A stretch of DNA of 10,926 bases from Acidobacteriota bacterium (GTDB taxonomy: Bacteria > Acidobacteriota > Thermoanaerobaculia > Multivoradales > JAHZIX01): the NCBI GenBank assembly GCA_020439725.1, contig JAGQSE010000392.1, positions 5,917-16,842 of the forward strand. The letters are read 5' to 3'. Shown here one piece after another: positions 1 through 6,237 of the stretch. Made by a program: the position numbers and the translations under genes. The notes beneath the pieces were generated by a model. That model had not been told where the DNA came from and did not search any database. It saw only the letters and a list, made by a program, of their open reading frames with translations. Numbering within the stretch: the first letter of the stretch is position 1; every line of letters starts with the position of its first letter.

Positions 1-431
1 ACCAGGAGGACGTCGGAGGCGGCGAAGATGGCCTCCGAGGCCAGCGAGATGCTCGGCGCGCAGTCGAGGAAGGCGTAGTCGTAGTCGTCTTCGAGGTCCC
101 GGAGCACCCGGCCTAGGCGCTTTCGTGGCTTGCCGGCGGCTTCGAGATCGAGGTCCAGGTGGCGATAGGAAAAATCCGCCGGCAACAGGTCGAGCCCCTC
201 GTAGTCGGTGCCGCGGATCAGCTCGGCGACCTCGCTCTTGCGCCGCACCAGCTTCTTGCCGCCGCCCGCGACATGAGCCTCGACGCGAAAGTAGAAGGTG
301 GCGGCACCCTGGGGGTCGAGGTCCCAGAGCAACGTCCGCGCGCCGCCGCGGGCGCACAGGTAGGACAGATTGACCGCCCCGGCGGTCTTCCCCACCCCGC
401 CCTTGATGTTGTAGAGCGCGAAGACCTTCAC
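1..431 (-). CDS. ParA/MinD-family ATPase (3' end beyond window)
   Basis: Deviant-Walker ATPase of the ParA/Soj/MinD group, which dimerises on ATP, binds the nucleoid or membrane, and segregates or spaces a cargo. The 143 visible residues start with GTG at 431. Seen: the deviant Walker A KGGVGKT at residues 10-16, the switch DLDPQGA at 37-43, and the hydrophobic strand ending FLDCAPS at 121-127 (Walker B), so the nucleotide site is complete. The C-terminal half lies off the left edge. The GTG overlaps the TGA of the upstream CHAD gene (shared GTGA) and is preceded by GGGAG with a 6-base spacer, so translation is coupled. No ParB gene or parS-like site is visible and the operon partners are polyphosphate proteins, so a cargo other than the chromosome is plausible (inference). 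The family is secure; the cargo is not known. Confidence 0.9.
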   Translation of the reverse strand, partial: MKVFALYNIKGGVGKTAGAVNLSYLCARGGARTLLWDLDPQGAATFYFRVEAHVAGGGKKLVRRKSEVAELIRGTDYEGLDLLPADFSYRHLDLDLEAAGKPRKRLGRVLRDLEDDYDYAFLDCAPSISLASEAIFAASDVLL

Positions 432-2035
432 CCGCCGCTCCCGGGTACCTCGAGCCGCCGCGCCACCGCCTTGGCGCCGAAAAGCTCCTTGAACCGGCGG
501 TGGTTGGCGTCGTCGGCGAAACGCCTGAAACGCTTCTCGAAGCGCTCCCGCTCAGCCGCCTGAGCCTGGCTCAGGCGTTCCACCAGGCGGCCCATGGCGA
601 GCAGCGTCGGCACCGGCGCCGAGCCCTCCTCCGCCATGCCGCGAGCGAAGACGCCGAGCATCTCCTGCTGGACCTCGTAGTCGTTGTAGTCGCCCAGGCA
701 ATCCTGGAGCTGCTTGAGCGAGCGCACCAGCGCCGCCACCTCGTCGGCCGCGAAGAGCGAACGGAAGATCTCGAGCAGGTAGCGCAGCTTCTTGCAGTCG
801 ATACGCAGCCGGTGGAGCTCCTCCGCCGGTGAGGCAGCGTCGATGGCCCGACCGCGGGCGACGACCCGCTTCCACACCTTGTGGATCCGGCCCGCCGCGA
901 CCTCGACGATGGGGCGTTCGGCGTGGGCCAGGCCGCTGTGGGCCGGCACGGGCCGGTCGACGAAGCTCTGCCAGGCGTTCACCAACCGCTGGTAGCGCGC
1001 ACCGACCAGGACCTTGGCCAGCCGGGCCTGTTCTTCCGAGCGGTGGCGCTCGAGGTACTCGCCGAGCCCGTCGAGATCCGAGGCCGCCCCGGCCAGCTCG
1101 CGGCGATAGCCTTGGAGCTTGAGGCGATAGACGTCGAGGTCACGGGTCGGCCCCGTCACCTGGCCGAGCCACGCGAGCTCGCGGCGGAAGCGCTCGACCA
1201 CCTGCTCGGGGAAGACCTCCTTGACCTGGCCGAGGACCGTGCGAGCGCGCCGCACCGCCACCCGCAGGTCGTGGAGGAACTCGGGGTCGAGGTCGCGGCG
1301 GGTGCCGTCCTCGTTGCTCCGAACCGCGTCGAGGAGCGCCCGGTGCACCTGCTTCATGGCGACGTCGGCACGGGTTTCGGGTTCGAGATGAAGGTCGATC
1401 TTCGAGCTGTAATCGGCGGGCCGACGGCCCAACACCGCCAGGACCGAGGTGAGCTCGTCACCCTCGCGACGCTCGAGTCCCGGGATCCGCTTGAGCTCGG
1501 CGAGGGCGCGGCGGCGGGCCTCGGTGTAGCCGCGGACCGGCTCGAGGCGCAGCAGCGCGGGCAGCGGCAGGCTGTCGGGCCGACCCGGGGAGGACACTTC
1601 GCAACGGTCGAGGAACACCCTCAGCAAGGTCTTGCCCTGCCCGTCGACCAGGCGCCAGACGCGGCGACGGCACCGCAGCTCCGCCCGCGGCAGGAGCCGC
1701 CGACCCGCCGTCAGCGGTTCGAGGATGGCGCGCAGGGGTCCCTCCGGCAGGACCGAGGCGAAGCTTGGAGCCGGCGCCGAAGGCAGGCGTCGAAGCGGGG
1801 TACCGCCCGGGTCCGACAGGATCAAGGTGGCCCGCGCCCGATCCCCGCCACGAACCGCCTCGAGCCGGCGCTTCGCCCGCCACAGCCGCCAGTCGAAGGT
1901 ATCGTAGAAGGTCACCCGGCGCGCTGCCCGCCGGCCCTCGACCACGCCGAGGCGAGTCTCGAGCTCGAGCGCCAAGGTCTCTTCGTCGACGCCCTCCGGG
2001 GCGACCTCGAAGACCACCTTGCCTTCGCCCTTCAA
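428..2035 (-). CDS. CYTH-like/CHAD domain protein, predicted polyphosphate-binding
   Basis: A 535-residue protein in two halves. Residues 1-200 look like a degenerate CYTH (triphosphate tunnel) domain: YDTFDWRLW at 44-52 matches the family's Y-D-T-x-D-x-x-L strand, but the N-terminal ExExK metal motif is missing (the strand reads KVVFEVAPEG). Residues about 220-520 are a CHAD helical domain with both basic histidine helices, HDLRVAVRRAR at 255-265 and HRLRIDCKKLRY at 408-419, and the linking motifs TGPTRDLDVY (294-303) and LGDYND (447-452). CHAD domains are known to bind inorganic polyphosphate and target it in the cell. Start: the frame stays open upstream to 2314, but homology begins at the TTG at 2035. 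That TTG overlaps the upstream TGA (TTGA) and follows AGAGGGGGG with a 6-base spacer. Middle gene of a coupled three-gene operon. The tunnel half is probably non-catalytic (inference). Confidence 0.9.
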   Translation of the reverse strand: MKGEGKVVFEVAPEGVDEETLALELETRLGVVEGRRAARRVTFYDTFDWRLWRAKRRLEAVRGGDRARATLILSDPGGTPLRRLPSAPAPSFASVLPEGPLRAILEPLTAGRRLLPRAELRCRRRVWRLVDGQGKTLLRVFLDRCEVSSPGRPDSLPLPALLRLEPVRGYTEARRRALAELKRIPGLERREGDELTSVLAVLGRRPADYSSKIDLHLEPETRADVAMKQVHRALLDAVRSNEDGTRRDLDPEFLHDLRVAVRRARTVLGQVKEVFPEQVVERFRRELAWLGQVTGPTRDLDVYRLKLQGYRRELAGAASDLDGLGEYLERHRSEEQARLAKVLVGARYQRLVNAWQSFVDRPVPAHSGLAHAERPIVEVAAGRIHKVWKRVVARGRAIDAASPAEELHRLRIDCKKLRYLLEIFRSLFAADEVAALVRSLKQLQDCLGDYNDYEVQQEMLGVFARGMAEEGSAPVPTLLAMGRLVERLSQAQAAERERFEKRFRRFADDANHRRFKELFGAKAVARRLEVPGSGG

Positions 2036-2550
2036 GCCGGTCCCCCCTCTCGAGCACCGTCGACTGCCGGCTCCTGCGGCGGACGACCGTCGAGCGCCAG
2101 GTTGCGGTTCTTGTAGCGGCCGTCGGCGGTGACCTCGGTACCGAGCCAGGCCGGGGGAACGAAGGCCCGCGCCGCCTCGAGGGTCGGCACCTCGACCTCG
2201 GCGGTGACCAGTCCCTCGAGATCGCCACCATAGACGTCGACGTCGGCGACGCCGCCCTCTACCGGCACGGCATAGCGCCGCTTCTCCACCCGCCGGCCGG
2301 CGGTCGCCGGCCACAAGGCCTCGAATTGCTCCCGGCTGATCTCGATCTCGATCTCGTCTCGGGCCAGCCCGCGATCCCCGGGCAGCGGCCGCTTGACGGT
2401 CAGCAGGAAGAGCTCGGCCTTGCGCCGGACTCGCACCTCCACCTGCTCCTCGACCACCGCCAGGTAACCCTGGACGATCTCCTTGGAGGGATAGGACTCG
2501 AGCCCTTCGGGCAGCTCGCGGACCAGGAACTTGCGTTCGATCTCGGTCAT
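2032..2550 (-). CDS. CYTH domain protein (triphosphate tunnel metalloenzyme, tripolyphosphatase-like)
   Basis: A 172-residue single-domain CYTH protein. The hallmark ExExK is present at the N terminus (EIERK, residues 3-7). Also seen are the basic strands VRVRRK (39-44) and LTVK (50-53), the acidic strand EIEIE (66-70), KRRY (90-93), VDVYGGDLEGL (104-114) followed by AEVEV (117-121), and a C-terminal WLGTEVT/RYKN block (135-148). This layout matches the short bacterial CYTH family, whose studied members hydrolyse tripolyphosphate with Mg or Mn; adenylate cyclase or thiamine-triphosphatase activity is known in relatives, so the substrate is uncertain. The ATG at 2550 is chosen because ExExK must be N-terminal; the frame is open to 2724 but that extension is not CYTH-like. 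No strong Shine-Dalgarno is visible. First gene of the CYTH-CHAD-ParA operon; its TGA overlaps the next start by four bases. Confidence 0.9.
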   Translation of the reverse strand: MTEIERKFLVRELPEGLESYPSKEIVQGYLAVVEEQVEVRVRRKAELFLLTVKRPLPGDRGLARDEIEIEISREQFEALWPATAGRRVEKRRYAVPVEGGVADVDVYGGDLEGLVTAEVEVPTLEAARAFVPPAWLGTEVTADGRYKNRNLALDGRPPQEPAVDGAREGGPA

Positions 2551-2767
2551 CGGACTCTTGGCAGGATCGTGCGGCGTTGCTTCCGTTCGTCGGAAGGCGG
2601 CCGCCACAGAGACGAGAAGACCGGCCCGGGCACCCGGGGCACCGGAGGCTCCGATCTCATGACACAACTCGTGTGAGGATACCCTGCCTCCCGAAACCGG
2701 CCGGAGACCCGTCGAAATTGTCACATCGGGTACAACTCGGCCGGTCCCCAGCCCGCGGTCGGTGCGC
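2551..2767. other. intergenic segment upstream of the CYTH operon
   Basis: 217 bases without a convincing gene. They should hold the promoter of the CYTH-CHAD-ParA operon and the 3' end of the phosphoglycerate fusion transcript. I could not find a convincing -35/-10 pair; TATCCT (minus strand, 2681-2676) is the only passable -10 and has no matching -35. There is an imperfect palindrome around CACA-ACTCG-TGTG (2663-2675) and a long-loop inverted repeat ACCGGCC/GGCCGGT (2696-2702 with 2739-2745). No T-run terminator is visible for the fusion gene. Confidence 0.5.
2580..2596 (-). promoter_or_regulatory. stem-loop in presumed 5' leader of the CYTH gene
   Basis: A perfect 6-bp stem (CTTCCG / CGGAAG) with a 5-base loop, whose nearest arm lies 29 bases upstream of the CYTH ATG at 2550. 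It is not followed by a T-run, so it is not a terminator. If the operon transcript starts upstream of it, it is a leader hairpin. Its role is unknown and it may be chance in GC-rich DNA. Confidence 0.3.
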
Positions 2768-5266
2768 TCAGCTGAGATCGAAGAGGCGGCTCAGCAACAG
2801 CTGCAGCGGGAAGCGCTGAAGGGCGCCGCTGCCCGCGCTCTGCTCGTCGAAGCAGAGGACCGTGTCGGCTTCGATGCCCTCGCCCCACAGCAGCACCGGA
2901 GGTGGATCGGCGGAGTGCTGGCCGCTCTCCGAGAGCGTCGCGTGATCGGCCCCGACGGCGATCCGCAGCGGGCCGGAGTGGTGCTCGAGAAGCCGCGCCA
3001 GCTCCTGGTCGACGGACTCGAGATAGCGGACCTTGAGCTCGGGCCGCCGATCGTGGGCGGCGATGTCGGCGCCCTTCAGATGCAGGATCACCAGGTCGCT
3101 CTTGTCGAGGGCCTGGAGCGCCGAATCGAATTTGAGCCGCAGGTCGGTGTCGAGGTTCGCGGTCATCCCGGGCGCGGTCACCGTCTCGGCACCGAGCCAT
3201 TGGGCGAGGCCGAGAATCGTCCGGTCGCCGCTGATACAGGTGAGATGGAGCGGCAGACCGCTCTGCTCGAGGGGTACCAGGTTGTGGATGCGGCCGGCGC
3301 CCCGGGTCAGCAGGGCGTTGGCGGGGGGCAGCCCCGCCTCGACGCGGCGCCGGTTGACGGGATGCTTGTCGAGGACCTCGCGGGCGGCCTGCTCGAAGAG
3401 GGCCAGCACCCCGGCGGTGTAGACCGCGCGGGCGTCCGCCGGGTCGAGGGGGCGCGGCGTCTGCGCGGGTCCGGGGACGGCGCTCTCACCGGGGTCGCTG
3501 CCCTCGATGGCCGAGGACAGCCCGTCGCCATGGAGGACGATGGCCAGGCGATGCTCGGTGGCGACCTTGACCCGGACCTCGACTTCTCCGCCCAGGGTGC
3601 GCGGCAGCGGCAACCGGTCGAGGGCCGCCGCCAGCTCCGCCGCCTCCTCGCGGATGCGCCCGGCGCGGCGGTCGACGATCACCCCGTTGGCATCCGCCGT
3701 GGCGAAGTTGCCGCGCAAGGCGATGTCACCGGCGGAGAGCTCGATGCCCGCCCCCAAGGCCTCGACGGGGCCCCGCTTCATGGCCAGCGGTGACTGACCG
3801 AAGAGCGCCAGGCTGCCGGCGGCGGTGTCGGGCACCACCCCGGAGGCCACCGGGTCGGCGAGACCGCTCTGCCCCTCGCGGGCCAGCCGATCGAAGGTCG
3901 GGATCCGCGCCGCCTGGAGCGGTGTCCGGCCCCCCAGCGCCCGCACCGGCCGATCCGCCATGCCGTCGACGATGATCAACAGCGTCGGGATGATCTCGGC
4001 GCTCTCGTTCCATCCCGGGCGCCCGAGATAGGGCAGGCGCTTTTGCAGCAGGCCCGTGACCACGCGCAGGGTGCGCACCACCGGCGGTTCGCCGCGGCTG
4101 GTGTCGAGGAGCTGGACGTCGTGGTTCTCGGCCTGTTGCAGCAGGAAGTCCTGGATCGCGCGGATGGCGCCGAAGTTCTCCATATAACGCTCGGCGCGCC
4201 GGCCACCGACCCGCCCCCGGGTCAGGAAGCGCCCGCGGTGGATCTCCTCGTCGAGAGTGGCGAGGATCAGCGGCACCTGGTAGACGGCGCCCTCGAGATC
4301 GCCGAAGGGCACCAGCGGCGGGTAGAGGTGGACGCCCTCCATGAGCACGTGCATGTTCTCGTTGATGGCCCGCTCGACCACCGCCCGCACGCCGACGGCG
4401 ACGCGGGTCGATTGCTCCTGGAAGTTGGCGATCAACCGCTGATGGGCGTCGGCGTCGCGCGCCGCGGCCGCCGCCGGATCGCCGGGCAACGCAGCGCCCA
4501 GCCCCGGCGGCACCCCGGGGATGCGACCCGACTCGAAGCTCGAGCCGTGGAGGGCCGGCAGGATCTGCGGCGAGAACACCATCCGCATCACCTGGCGGAT
4601 GGTGTCGGTGGCGTTGATGCGATAGATCCGGAGCAGCGGCGCGAGCTCGAGGGCGAGGGTGGACTTGCCCGTGCCGCTGGCGCCGCCGACATAGATCACC
4701 AGCGGCCGCGGCAAGCGGTGGATCCGCCGCACCAGCCGGTAGCGCTGCGCCGTGTCGGGGCCCTCGAGACGCTCGAGGAGGTCGCCCACCCGCCGCGTCA
4801 GGTCCTCGCTCGAGATCACCTGGACCTTGTCGCGCCGGAGCTGGCCCTCGAGGTCGGTGATCAGCCGGTAGGCGCGGTCGAGGTCGATGCCGGCGGCCTG
4901 GATGCTGCGCGCCAGAAGCCCGCGTGAGAAGGGCTGCTTCTGACCACGGTAGACGACCTGGAGGTCCGGCGCCGGGCGGAGCGGCGACGCCAACCGAGCC
5001 GTGGCTTCGGGCCCGAAGAGCTCCTCGAGCTGCCGCTGGATGACGTCACGGATCTCCGCCGTCGAAACCTCCTCGCGATCCGCCAGGAGGTCGCGAACGG
5101 TGCGCGCGACGGCGTAGGCGTCGTCGAAGTCGAGCCCGCGCTGCACCAGGTCGTGGGTGATCATGCCGCGCAGAAACCGCTGCTGGACCCCCTTCGAGGA
5201 GACCACCACCAGCGGGCCCTTGCGGCGCTTGGCCCCCGAAGCGGCCTCGTCTTCCTTGCGCACCAT
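2768..5266 (-). CDS. Fusion: ATP-cone-like x2 + 2-phosphoglycerate kinase + archaeal-type iPGM
   Basis: An 832-residue fusion. Residues 18-85 and 103-167 are two ATP-cone-like modules; the second contains the PFSRGLLARSIQAAG signature seen at the N terminus of archaeal 2-phosphoglycerate kinases. Residues 185-412 form the kinase P-loop domain: Walker A GGASGTGKST (194-203), NATDTIRQVMR (218-228) and MEGVHLYP (309-316). Residues 424-830 are a full archaeal-type phosphoglycerate mutase of the alkaline-phosphatase superfamily: IIVDGMADRP (431-440), GVVPDTAAGSLALFG (476-490), RGPVEALGAGIEL (498-510), GNFATAD (519-525), HPVNRRR (635-641), LTRGAGR (653-659), HLKGADIAAHD (729-739), GADHAT (772-777) and GQHSADP (782-788). 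The usual catalytic Ser is aligned with Thr481. Predicted path: 3-PG to 2-PG (mutase), then ATP-dependent 2,3-bisphosphoglycerate (kinase). The kinase substrate is inferred; plant relatives of this fold act near phytate metabolism. Cytosolic; separated by 58 bases from the upstream dehydrogenase gene. Confidence 0.88.
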   Translation of the reverse strand: MVRKEDEAASGAKRRKGPLVVVSSKGVQQRFLRGMITHDLVQRGLDFDDAYAVARTVRDLLADREEVSTAEIRDVIQRQLEELFGPEATARLASPLRPAPDLQVVYRGQKQPFSRGLLARSIQAAGIDLDRAYRLITDLEGQLRRDKVQVISSEDLTRRVGDLLERLEGPDTAQRYRLVRRIHRLPRPLVIYVGGASGTGKSTLALELAPLLRIYRINATDTIRQVMRMVFSPQILPALHGSSFESGRIPGVPPGLGAALPGDPAAAAARDADAHQRLIANFQEQSTRVAVGVRAVVERAINENMHVLMEGVHLYPPLVPFGDLEGAVYQVPLILATLDEEIHRGRFLTRGRVGGRRAERYMENFGAIRAIQDFLLQQAENHDVQLLDTSRGEPPVVRTLRVVTGLLQKRLPYLGRPGWNESAEIIPTLLIIVDGMADRPVRALGGRTPLQAARIPTFDRLAREGQSGLADPVASGVVPDTAAGSLALFGQSPLAMKRGPVEALGAGIELSAGDIALRGNFATADANGVIVDRRAGRIREEAAELAAALDRLPLPRTLGGEVEVRVKVATEHRLAIVLHGDGLSSAIEGSDPGESAVPGPAQTPRPLDPADARAVYTAGVLALFEQAAREVLDKHPVNRRRVEAGLPPANALLTRGAGRIHNLVPLEQSGLPLHLTCISGDRTILGLAQWLGAETVTAPGMTANLDTDLRLKFDSALQALDKSDLVILHLKGADIAAHDRRPELKVRYLESVDQELARLLEHHSGPLRIAVGADHATLSESGQHSADPPPVLLWGEGIEADTVLCFDEQSAGSGALQRFPLQLLLSRLFDLS

Positions 5267-5279
5267 GCGGGGGATCTTA
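5267..5279 (-). promoter_or_regulatory. possible -10 element giving a leaderless mRNA for the fusion gene
   Basis: On the minus strand TAAGAT (5279-5274) is followed by 7 bases and then the ATG at 5266. A TAnnnT box 6-8 bases before the start codon is the signature of leaderless transcription in several GC-rich phyla, where transcription begins at or next to the A of ATG. No good Shine-Dalgarno lies at a normal distance, which fits. No -35 matching TTGACA is visible at 17-18 bases. Confidence 0.35.
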
Positions 5280-5324
5280 CCCTCGTCGCTCCCCGCCCCG
5301 GAGCTGGAGATCCAGTTCGGGGGC

Positions 5325-6134
5325 TCAGCGGCCGCGGGCGATGGCGCGACGCGCGATGCGGTCGACGAGGGCCGGCGACAGGAGCTTGAGCCACTGGCCG
5401 AAGCGGCCGCGGAAAGAGGGAATCACCTCGCGGCGGCGGGCGGCCGCGGCGCGCAAGATCAGCCGAGCGCAGCGCTCCGCGGTCATCACCTTGCCTTCCG
5501 CCACCGGGCTCTCGCCGAGGGGCCGTCCGTCGGGGCCGAAGGCGTTCTTCCGCGTCTCGCTGGCGACGAAGTCCGGGTAGGCGACGGTCACCGAGACCCC
5601 GCTGCCGGCGAGCTCGATGCGCAGGCTGTCGAAAAAACCCGCCATGGCATGCTTGGTCGCCGCGTAGCCGCTCCGCGTCGGCACGCCGGTCTTGCCGGTG
5701 AGGCTCGACACCGCCACCAGCCGGCCCCGGCTGGCCTTGAGGTGGGGCAAGGCGTGGTAGGTGCAGTAGACGCTGCCGAAGTAGTTGACGCGCATCAGCT
5801 CGCGGAAGGGCTCGAGGGTCTCGAGCTCGTCGAAGCGGCTCCACAAGGTGCGGCCGGCGTTGTTGACCAGCATGTCGATACCGCCGTGGAGCTCGACGGC
5901 GCGTTCGATCAAGCGCCTCGCGGCCGCCTCGTCACCGACGTCGGTGGGCACCGCTTCGGCCGCCGTGCCGAGCTCGCGGCAGCGCGCCGCCACCGCTTCG
6001 AGGGCGTCTCGACCACGGGCCGCGAGCACCAGCCGCGCCCCGGCGCCGGCGAGCTCGAGGGCCATGGCGCGGCCGATCCCCGTCGAGGCACCGGTCAGAA
6101 CGACGCGGGCGCCGGCGAAGGGACTCGAGCTCAC
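5325..6134 (-). CDS. classical short-chain dehydrogenase/reductase (SDR)
   Basis: A 269-residue NAD(P)-dependent oxidoreductase with a Rossmann fold. Seen: the cofactor glycine motif TGASTGIG (14-21), an acidic residue at Asp65, NNAG (91-94), the structural Asn117, and the complete catalytic set Ser144, Tyr157 and Lys161 (SGYAATK). Arg40 and Arg42 after the second strand suggest NADPH preference (inference). The C-terminal tail KLLSPALVDRIARRAI is amphipathic and basic, as in DHRS7/11-beta-hydroxysteroid-dehydrogenase-like SDRs, which often act on lipophilic substrates; the substrate cannot be named. The start is GTG at 6134, supported by a strong GAGGAG (minus strand, 6146-6141) with a 6-base spacer. 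Its stop is 58 bases before the kinase-mutase fusion on the same strand, so co-transcription is possible but not shown. It is divergent from the SGNH-TPR gene. Confidence 0.93.
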   Translation of the reverse strand: MSSSPFAGARVVLTGASTGIGRAMALELAGAGARLVLAARGRDALEAVAARCRELGTAAEAVPTDVGDEAAARRLIERAVELHGGIDMLVNNAGRTLWSRFDELETLEPFRELMRVNYFGSVYCTYHALPHLKASRGRLVAVSSLTGKTGVPTRSGYAATKHAMAGFFDSLRIELAGSGVSVTVAYPDFVASETRKNAFGPDGRPLGESPVAEGKVMTAERCARLILRAAAARRREVIPSFRGRFGQWLKLLSPALVDRIARRAIARGR

Positions 6135-6186
6135 GATGGGCTCCTCGAAGCGCGGCGAAGGGGATGTTTGAGCGTCTGAGCGTTCA

Positions 6187-6217
6187 TTGGCGAGAGTCTA
6201 CCGCCCGAGGGTATGAT
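6187..6217 (+). promoter_or_regulatory. candidate sigma-70 promoter for the SGNH-TPR operon
   Basis: TATGAT (6212-6217) is a 5-of-6 match to the -10 consensus. Upstream, TTGGCG (6187-6192) matches 4 of 6 of the -35 consensus but at a long 19-base spacing. The ATG at 6238 lies 20 bases downstream, which would give a leader of about 14 bases. It sits in the 103-base divergent gap with the dehydrogenase gene, for which I found no clear promoter. Confidence 0.45.
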
Positions 6218-6237
6218 GCCAGGCAGGTCGATCGATC

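Noticed and set aside
881..2116. 411-codon open frame on the plus strand opposite the CHAD gene
   Set aside because: It lies antisense to a gene with clear family motifs; its composition (runs of Arg, Gly, Leu and Glu without motifs) is typical of shadow frames in GC-rich DNA.
2696..2745. Inverted repeat ACCGGCC/GGCCGGT as a terminator of the kinase-mutase gene
   Set aside because: The loop is 36 bases, there is no T-run, and both arms are parts of self-complementary CCGGCCGG, expected by chance at this GC content.
2762..3793. 343-codon plus-strand open frame opposite the mutase domain
   Set aside because: Antisense shadow; the minus-strand frame carries the aPGM signature motifs throughout.
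5304..5315. CTGGAGATCCAG palindrome between the dehydrogenase and fusion genes as a terminator
   Set aside because: Arms are 5 bp with a 2-base centre and there is no T-run; too weak to call.
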